Assembly (NCBI GenBank): GCA_003586115.2
Contig: QVOM02000057.1
Location: 5,447,666 to 5,511,665, forward strand
Direction: 5' to 3'
Length of the DNA: 64,000 nt
DNA from: Salvator merianae
Lineage: Eukaryota > Chordata > Lepidosauria > Squamata > Teiidae
Shown: positions 57,201-64,000 of the stretch, one piece after another
Numbering within the stretch: position 1 is the first letter of the stretch
How the letters are laid out: each line of letters opens with the position of its first letter
Translations under genes and position numbers: made by a program
Notes under the pieces: generated by a model
What the model saw: the letters and a program-made list of their open reading frames with translations, nothing else
Database searches by the model: none
Told to the model about the DNA's origin: nothing

Positions 57201-58463
57201 CAGGGGGAAGGGGACGGGGCCGCCTCCATGGGCCACCAGCTGGGCCAGGCCGTCTCGGCGCACCTCTACGACTTTGGCCAGCTCCTGCTGCACCCGAACC
57301 CCCAGGTGGCCCAGGCGGCCGCCTTGCTCCTCTCCGTCTGCCCCGCGCCCAAGGCCATACGGCCCGCCCACCTCCTCTTCCTCGTCCGCTCCGCCGTGCA
57401 CCAGTTCTTCTCCGTGCTGCGCTGCAAGTCCGCCACCGGGATCAGCTACGGGAGCCGCCTCCTGGGCGGCCTGAGCGCGGCTTCGCCGGCGGCCGGCAAG
57501 GCCATCCTGCAGTTCCTGGTGGAGGGGGCCCTGCACCAGGGCAACGCCGAGCTGTTTGGGGGGACGGACGACCCGCCCGCCGCCCCCGCCGCCGCCAGCG
57601 ATGTGGCCCTGGAGGGGGCCAAGGTCTCCCTGCTGGAGATCAACCAGCGCTTCACGGCGGCGGTGAACTTCTCGGGCAGCGTCTGGTCAGTGTTCCACGC
57701 GGGGGTGATCGGGCGGGGCTTAAAGCCCCCATGCGCCCCGCACCAGCAGGTCCCCGAAGAGATCTCCCACAACATCCAGACCTTCCTGGGCGTCCTGCTG
57801 CGGTGCTGCGGGGCGGGGCGCTGCGGCCCCGAGGCCCCCCGGCGGGCAGCCATCAGCCCCGAGGCGGCGAAGATGGTGGCGGTGGTCCTGGTGGAGTCGG
57901 TCTGCCCCGACGTCACCAACAGCGAGCTGGCGTGGCCCCCCGAGGAGCACACCCGCAACACGGTGGAGCGGGACATCCAGATCGGGCGGGCCTTCCGCGA
58001 CAACCCCCTGCTCTTCCAGCTGCTGAGCCTGGTGGCGGCCGGCAGGCCCGCCCTCTGTTACTGCTCGGTGCTCCTCCGGGGCCTCATGGCGACACTGATG
58101 GCCCACTGGGAGGCGTCCCGGGAGAACAACACCACCAGTTCCCCCTGGCACCTGCAGGCCTCCTGCGCCCTGGTGGCGTGCATGGGGGAGGGCCATCTCC
58201 TGCCCCCCGTCCTCAGCAACATGCACGAGGTCTTCGGCCAGCTGGCCCCCTTCGAGGTCCACCTGCTGCTCCTCAGCGTCTGGGACTACCTGCGCGACAA
58301 CAGCCCCCTGCCGCAAAAGTTCACCTTCGACGCCGGCACGGGGGTCTTCTTTCGAGACTTCAGCCGGGACGCCGAGGTGGGCAAGTACCTCTACGTGCTG
58401 CACAGCGTGGTGCACAAGAACATCGACCGCCTTGGGCTCCTCTCGGGCCGCTTCCAGATGTAG
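54212..58463 (+). CDS. INTS5: Integrator complex subunit 5 (INTS5)
   Basis: Two exons, 54212-54300 (donor GTACCG) and 55649-58463 (CCACAG acceptor), join in phase 2 to give 967 aa, somewhat shorter than the human protein of about 1,019 aa. INTS5 is an alpha-solenoid scaffold subunit of the nuclear Integrator complex, which cleaves snRNA 3' ends and attenuates RNA polymerase II; with INTS8 it helps anchor the PP2A module. The start '[10 protein letters not shown]' matches the human start. Conserved blocks include '[13 protein letters not shown]', '[17 protein letters not shown]', '[13 protein letters not shown]', '[18 protein letters not shown]', '[16 protein letters not shown]', '[17 protein letters not shown]', '[16 protein letters not shown]', 'CYCSVLLRG' and the end '[12 protein letters not shown]'. 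The single large exon is extremely GC-rich against AT-rich flanks, and both strands carry long shadow frames. Confidence 0.97.
55145..55425 (+). mobile_element. Dimeric tRNA-derived SINE in the INTS5 intron
   Basis: Two monomers share 'gtagcaaaccattcctg'/'aatagcaaaccacttctg' bodies and 'aactgcatagaggggccc' ends. The heads are more diverged than in the pair at 45105-45425. Confidence 0.6.
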
Positions 58464-59230
58464 GCCCTCGCCCGCTGCTCCGTCTGGCGGCGACGTCTGG
58501 AGACGTCGGGAAGCTCGGGTTCCGATCGCAGGGAGCTGGGAAGCTGTCGCGTGGCTTGCCCAGATGGGTTGGAGGTGGTGCTGTTCTGGGAAGGAAGGAT
58601 GGAAGGAAGGAAGGAAAGAGGGAAGGAAGGAAGGAGAAAAGGAAAAGCTGGTCCAAGTGCCTTTCTTTGAAACTTCCCTGACAACCCCAACCTTGCTGAG
58701 AAGGGGCCACAGCCAGCACCTGCCTTTTAGTTCCTGGATCTGTGGGACAAGAGTTGAAAATGCAGAAATAGGTAGCAAGATGAGTTTTGCGGTGTGTATT
58801 TTAAGAGCACACGCATTTGTAACTGAACTGAAGTAGGGAAGATGTAAAGAGGAACTGAACACTGCCGAGCGTTGAGTTATCTTTGAGGAAAGCTAGAATT
58901 GGTCTGCACTGCCCAGAATGAGATGGACACGCCGCTATCAGTTCCTTGAGCCATTTCTGGGTCCCAGAAAGCCAAGAGAGCTGAAGTCTTTGCTAAAGCT
59001 AGGGCAAGCTGTTCGCTTCTGATGGGATAGAGCCAGTTTCTGGGCATTGGGCTGTCAAGAATATCGGGTCTGGAGAAGTCCTGTTCTTCGAGCACAAAAA
59101 GTGTTGAGCAGGAGAAGTAAATCCTTTGTATATTTAAAAATAAAATAAAATTGCCAGGCCTGTAAGGACCTGGGCAGTAAAGTTGATATGGTTGCTTTCT
59201 TGATGAATAATGCATCCCTTCCACGTTTCA
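58464..59230. other. INTS5 3' flank
   Basis: Contains a (GGAA)n-rich purine run at about 58585-58640 and otherwise unique sequence. A likely polyadenylation signal is in the 'aaaataaaataaaattgcc' stretch near 59137. No further gene was seen. Confidence 0.5.
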
Positions 59231-59610
59231 CAAGAGTTGATGAAATATTGTCCTCTTGCAGATGGATTTGTAGCTTGATCTGTTAGTTTCAGCCCACTGT
59301 TCAAGCTTGTCCAAATCCTTTTGAATCCTCTCCATCTCCTCCCTAGTGTTAGCAACCCCTCCTAGCTTTGTGTCGTCTGCAAATTTGATCAGCGTCCCCT
59401 CGACACCTTCATCCAGATCGTTTATAAAAATGTTGAACAGCAATGGGCCCAAGACAGAGCCTTGCGGTACCCCACTCGAGACAGTCTTCCAATCGGATGT
59501 GAAGCCATTTATGACCACTCTTTGAGTACGATCACTAAGCCAGTTATGAATCCACCTAACAGTTGTATGCATCCTTGTGGAATCCACAGAACTCTTCGGC
59601 AGGCCCTAAA
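59231..59610 (-). mobile_element. CR1-type LINE reverse-transcriptase fragment
   Basis: The minus strand encodes a fragment with 'WLSDRTQRVVING', 'SGVPQGSVLGPLLFNIFIND' and 'KFADDTKLGG'. These are the RT blocks around the catalytic [YF]ADD motif in CR1-clade LINEs. About 110 codons remain without a stop in this part. The fragment is truncated at both ends, so it is a dead copy. Confidence 0.85.
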
Positions 59611-60549
59611 CAGGTCAGTTTTATGTAACAGGAAAGTACCAAACTGTTCCAGGGGGATAAAGATTTGCTGGCAAACTCTCCCACCGGACAATGTTTAGTG
59701 GGTTTAAAGGTAGATCACAGCTGGTCACTGCCGCCTCCTATTATTTCAGAGGATTGGGTTTATGTTTTGGTATTTATGGATGCAGCAGGACCCCTGTGAT
59801 GATGCTATGAATGTGCTGATCACAGGCCAAGTTATCTTAAGTATCTCCCAGCTCAACCAGAGCTCCGGCTTTGTATCAGAAAGAATTCTATTGGGAGAAA
59901 GAGATTCTGTGAATTTCAGAGTTTGCAAGCAGGAAACAGAAAGTTATTTCTGTTGGAAATTAGTCTCTTTCTCTTTTTCCTTAACAGTGGCCATTGGCAT
60001 CGAGTCCTTTATTTTCTAAATAAAAAAATAGTGAAGAAGGAAGTGCTGCTTCTTGGTTTTTGGAGGGAGATGGAGGGGGAAGAATCACTGTCCGGATGGT
60101 GGAAGGAATGGCAGTAACTGTATAGCCGGAATAACAATTCAAACGGTACACGTCTGCACTTGGGTTAAGATAAAGTGGGTTACAGAGCATGAAATGCTGG
60201 AAAAAATCCTTTCCCCAAATTCTGGATGGTGGTAGTTCCGTGGTAGAGCAAACTGCCTGGAAAGCACCTTGAGGTGATTTGGGATCCCAAAGTACTGTAT
60301 GAGAGGATGCACCCGTGCTGTTTGCTCAGAGGCAGTTTTTTTTTCTACAAGGATTTTCGCCTAAAACTGCCCTAAAGTTGTAACTGCGGAGCCATATTTC
60401 CCCTTAGTGCAAATGAAAAAAAATAAAAACACACTTTCCCTCGACTGGGGTACACAGTTACCCCGCTTGTACTTTATGTATTCAGAGCTTAATACATAAT
60501 TCAGAGCATAACCAAGCGTCCTGTTCTCTTTCCCTCGCCTGCACCCACC
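59611..60549. other. Intergenic between INTS5 and GANAB
   Basis: AT-rich with a short tRNA-SINE remnant at about 60228-60265 ('ggtagttccgtggtagagc'). No coding sequence recognised. Confidence 0.5.
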
Positions 60550-60826
60550 CTGAAAAGGAACCCAGGCGCCCGAGCTCCAGCGCTTGCCCCGCCCCCTCCT
60601 GATCGGCGCGAAGAGAACCCCGCACGTCGTCGTGAGGGAAGGTGGGCGGGCACTGCCAGTTAGCGCCTCGCCTGGCGATTGAAAGTGCGCGGTGGGCGGG
60701 GTCACGGCTGGGCAGCCAATGCGGTGCTTCGGCCGGAAGCGGGTCAGACGAGGCTGGTTGGTGGGCCTAGAGCGGCCGCCGGGGAGAGGGGAGGGGAGGG
60801 GGAGGAGCCACCACGGGGGAGGCAAG
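60550..60826 (+). promoter_or_regulatory. GANAB: GANAB CpG-island promoter
   Basis: GC boxes 'gggcggg' lie at 60644 and 60694, a forward CCAAT box at 60716-60720 and the ETS motif 'ccggaag' at 60733-60739. All lie within a CpG-rich block, with no TATA box, just before the ATG at 60827. Confidence 0.6.
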
Positions 60827-60855
60827 ATGGCGGAGGCTGTGGTGGCGGCGGGCAG
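60827..60855 (+). CDS. GANAB: Probable first coding exon of GANAB (glucosidase II alpha), partial
   Basis: A 29-base exon encodes 'MAEAVVAAG' plus two bases of an Arg or Ser codon, ending at a strong GTGAGC donor, in the sequence 'gcaagatggcgg'. Human GANAB also starts with a short Ala/Val-rich run before its signal peptide, and GANAB follows INTS5 in the human order. The catalytic exons would lie beyond 64000; I found none inside the window. The name rests on position and start style, so it is provisional. Confidence 0.5.
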
Positions 60856-63800
60856 GTGAGCGCCGGCCAGGCTGCTGGGGGGCGGGTTGGGAGAGCAGGG
60901 GGCGGCGAATGTCTCCCTCGACGGCCTGGGGGGGAGAGCCGCTCCTCTCCAAGGGCCGCAAATAGCACTCCCGAGTCCTTCTGAATTGCCCTATCCCAGC
61001 CCTGACCCATCAGCCCCTTCCCGTCCTCCCTTGCCTCAGTTTCCCCACGGGCCTTTGCCCCCTCGGTGATGCTTCATGGCTGTTGTGGCAGCTGACTCCC
61101 CTCTGCAGGCCTCCTCGTGGGCGCCTGGGCCTCCCCCCGTGCCCCAGCGTGGGCCCTCCAGCCCCACTTTACCTCCTCCCCGCTCCCTGTCTACATTTGG
61201 CGGGTGCTTTCATTTCTCTACTCCCCCCAGGCCCATAACTCTCCTCTTACTACCCTCCTCAGCCTTCTCGAGGACCAGAGCCATTTGTAGGCCAGGCCAC
61301 GCTTGTAAACTTAAACCTCTCAGAACGAGGTCCCATTGTGCTTAATGGGGCTTGTTCACAGGCAAGTCTGTAAGCATGGCCTCAGAGGGGTGGGCGCCTT
61401 TTTCGCTATCCTAATCCTGCCTCAGGATCAGTCCCGTTGTGTTCAATGGGCTTTGCTTACAAGCAAAATGGGCGTTTTCCGTGCTATCCTAACCACTTCT
61501 CACTAAGCCCCTTGTGATCCAGAGGTCTTACTCTCTGGAAAGGTGCAAACCATAGCCTCAGCTGGGCCCCCAGCAAAATACAAACAACTTTTCTGATTGC
61601 TAGACCTATCTGATCTGTGTCTGTCTGATTTGTGTCTAGAGGCTGCTAGGAAGTTAACGGTAAGCAGTGAAGTCTTGAGCTCCTTAGAAGAAAAGCAAGA
61701 TACATATATGAAATTAAAGAAAATAGCCCCTGCTTCACAGTTTTATTCTTTTGCCATACACGTCCTCATTTCTATTCATCTTGGTGCCAATTTAACTGAT
61801 TAGATTTGTCATTTATCTTTGCTGTGATGTCAGCTATTCGTTTTATGAAATTTCTGCTTTAAGACTATTGGCTTTTGATTTTAAACCTGCCCAGTCCACT
61901 GTGTTCTGTATGCTCTTGAGCATGTTAAAAAGCAGTCCCGAGTCCCTTGGATTTCACCATTAAATAATCAAGTTCACATTGTAAAGTTTTTCTCTGTGGT
62001 TGCTCTGTTAGGGCTAGGAATGGTCTTATTTTGTGCAGCTGAGCACTGGGAGTCACAGCAAGTTGTGAAAACATTTGATGCTTTGGAGTTTATGCTCTTT
62101 GGAAATCAGCAAGTTGCTTTATGCTGTTTTATTACAGCCACCTCATAATTCATAGCTTTCGCAGTCGGAGTTGGGCCTTTTCTTTGGAGAGGCCAGACTT
62201 GGGAAGATAATGGCAGGAAAAGGACAGAACCCCGTCTGTAAGGAAAAATTATGGTTAAAATGCAGGACTTGCACTCTGCTGGGTCTCCTCTTCTTTTTCT
62301 CCCCCTTGCAAGACCCTTCAGCCTCCCAAGTTTTGATTAGAAGGATTCCCAGTCCTCTGGGTCTGATATTTGGAGTGAGGAAAGCTTGCAGAGAAGTGCG
62401 TGGGGGATAGAAGGAAGTCCTGTTGTGCAAGCGGAAGTCTGTTCTGTTGATTTATATGCAGTCTTGTGTACATAACCTCATGCTTTGGCAGGAATGGAAG
62501 ACAAATAATAAGTTTGTTGAAACTGCTTTTAAAACCTGGCATTTCCATAAGAAAGAAGGCTTAGAAAGCAGCCTATTCCTACTAGGAGGACACAGTGTCT
62601 TTTCTTCTCTTTTAATCTGGGAGGCTGAAATTGACCTTTGTTCCAGCAGCACAGAAAACATTGCTTGTTGCTGCTTTTTCAGCACCCCATGGTATGTCGG
62701 TCTGAAGCTGCTGTTGGTCATTAAAGTATTTGGAAAGTTGATCCTTTCTTGAAGTCCCTGGAATGTGCAAATCTGTTCGCCACAGCACCAGACTGTTGCT
62801 GGGAGACTGCCGGCAAAGCAAACTGTGGACTCGTATCCTGTTGTTGGGCTTCCTTGCGCAGCTGTCTGGCCGCTATGAGAACAGACTGCTAGATTAGATG
62901 AGCCGTGGATCCAATCTAGTTTGTCAAGTCTTGTATTCTCATGATCTTAGATGTAGGCATCCTTATTCATCTTACCCTGGTGCACGCTTCTGGTTTTGTT
63001 TTGCTTTTTATATTTGCGTCTCTTTAGTCTTAAACTGGAATAATCTGCACAGACATGTACAGGTCCTCAGAATTAGGATACAAAAAGCATTCTGGTTGCC
63101 TCCTTTAAAGCTGTCATTAGTGCTCTTTATCAAATAAATGCAAGGCAGAAATTCCTCCATATCTGCAGGGAAGAGCAATGTGCTTTGTTTGCAGCTATTT
63201 CTAGCAACCCCAACTAAGGCAGCGAAAGTTGGAGAAGGCTGGTACAGAGTCTGCGTTCATATCCATTGATTCTTTCTAACACCAGTAGTAACAAAAGGAT
63301 GCAGGCAGGTAAAACCTGTTTTTTTCGTAATGAGTTACGTTGGCTGGAGCAGGCAGGTTATCTGTTCTTTAAGTAACGTAATTGAGAACTCCGGCCTGGA
63401 ATTTCCTAGTTCAGACTTTGCCCAAGTCATGAACCAGCTCGCTTACTTTTAGCAAACATTATTGTCTCTCACCTTTGTTCCCTTATTAATAGCTCTGTTA
63501 ATATTCATGCCTACTATATCTTTTGAAGCCTCGAGTATTCAGAAATCTTTATGTGCACAATTTTGTTGTAATTCTTCATGTCATCCAATGCTGGCTGGAG
63601 TTTCTGGTGAGCTATCAAGGACTCCATTCCAGGGGTAACTCACTGCAGATGCCAAAAGGGTTTCCTGCTTCTGAGCCTGCTTCTCTTCCTCTTCCTCTTT
63701 CTCCTCCCTCTCCCACCTAAATTGCCTTCTGCCTCTGGGAAATGAGGGGAACTGGTAGAGGGAGACAAGCAAATCTGCAACAGAAGAAAGGCATGGCCCG

Positions 63801-64000
63801 ATAGGTCCAGGAATGCGGGTCAGTATTATGATCGCCATATTGTAGAATTGAGAAGCTGAGGTTGTGAGAGCACAAGCAATTCATCAGCTTCTGGGAAAAA
63901 TGAGAATAGAACCCAAAGCGTAGTCTGCAGTCTTCCGTTGGTGTGGCTATGGCTTCCAGAATGGATGCCTTGGTACCACCTCCCAGTTGGAGGGATAGGC
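60856..64000 (+). other. GANAB: Presumed GANAB intron 1
   Basis: Runs from a CpG-rich start into AT-rich unique sequence. The last 45 bases (from about 63955) begin another plus-strand family A LINE tail ('ccagaatggatgcc'). No exon with GANAB-like content was seen. Confidence 0.4.

Noticed and set aside
56406..57536. 376-codon open frame on the minus strand inside INTS5
   Set aside because: It mirrors a very GC-rich coding exon and has biased composition (Gln, Gly, Arg) with no domain. The plus strand matches INTS5 throughout.
56906..58681. 591-codon plus-strand frame overlapping INTS5
   Set aside because: Shadow frame of the same GC-rich exon, dominated by Pro, Gly, Arg and Ala.
57720..58862. 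380-codon minus-strand frame at the INTS5 3' end
   Set aside because: Its N-terminal part runs through the purine microsatellite and the rest mirrors INTS5 codons.

Overview
This is nuclear DNA from a vertebrate, most likely a squamate reptile. Genes are split into short exons with consensus splice sites. They are embedded in AT-rich sequence crowded with amniote retroelements: CR1-like LINE tails and a CR1-type reverse-transcriptase fragment, an L1 3' end, a BovB-like 3' end and several tRNA-derived SINE families. I saw no bacterial or organellar genes.

The gene order matches human 11q12.3 as I recall it, with added genes. Left to right: an SLC30A1/ZnT1-like gene (-, 9908-12698); UBXN1 (+, nine coding exons, 17458-25569); a two-exon DMAC1/TMEM261-like gene (-, 26866-27859); UQCC3 (-, 32812-33483); LBHD1 (+, 37519-40102); CSKMT/METTL12 (-, main coding exon 43997-44676); C11orf98 (+, 49369-51527); INTS5 (+, 54212-58463); and the probable first coding exon of GANAB (+, 60827-60855), which runs off the right edge. 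Exon joins were checked by reading phase and every complete model closes in frame: ZnT1-like 422 aa (start uncertain), UBXN1 305, DMAC1-like 83, UQCC3 84, LBHD1 211, C11orf98 129, INTS5 967.

Three features stand out. First, the ZnT1-like protein has an intact reading frame but appears to have lost three of the four transmembrane zinc ligands and the histidine-rich loop, so it may be a pseudo-transporter. Second, the CSKMT/C11orf98 divergent-promoter locus has been tandemly multiplied. Three promoter copies lie near 42300-42480, 49190-49410 and 53160-53410, and a fourth partial unit at about 40383-41760 carries only the 3' flank. Only the middle copy keeps both genes; the others hold relics with internal deletions, nonsense changes or a lost splice donor. 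Third, genes for mitochondrial proteins cluster here: the complex I assembly gene relative DMAC1-like, the complex III assembly gene UQCC3, and CSKMT, which methylates citrate synthase.

The remaining sequence is mostly repeats. Notable ones are a 43-bp minisatellite with ten indel-free units and alternating subtypes just upstream of LBHD1, with inverted relatives nearby; an approximately 30-bp minisatellite present twice (28870-29290 and 31180-31410), the first copy preceded by a TATA box and four inverted CCAAT boxes; arrays of a LINE tail on both sides of the first UBXN1 coding exon; and a solo-LTR-like insertion dated by comparison with a paralogous empty site. All names come from recognising protein and repeat motifs by eye; no database search was run.
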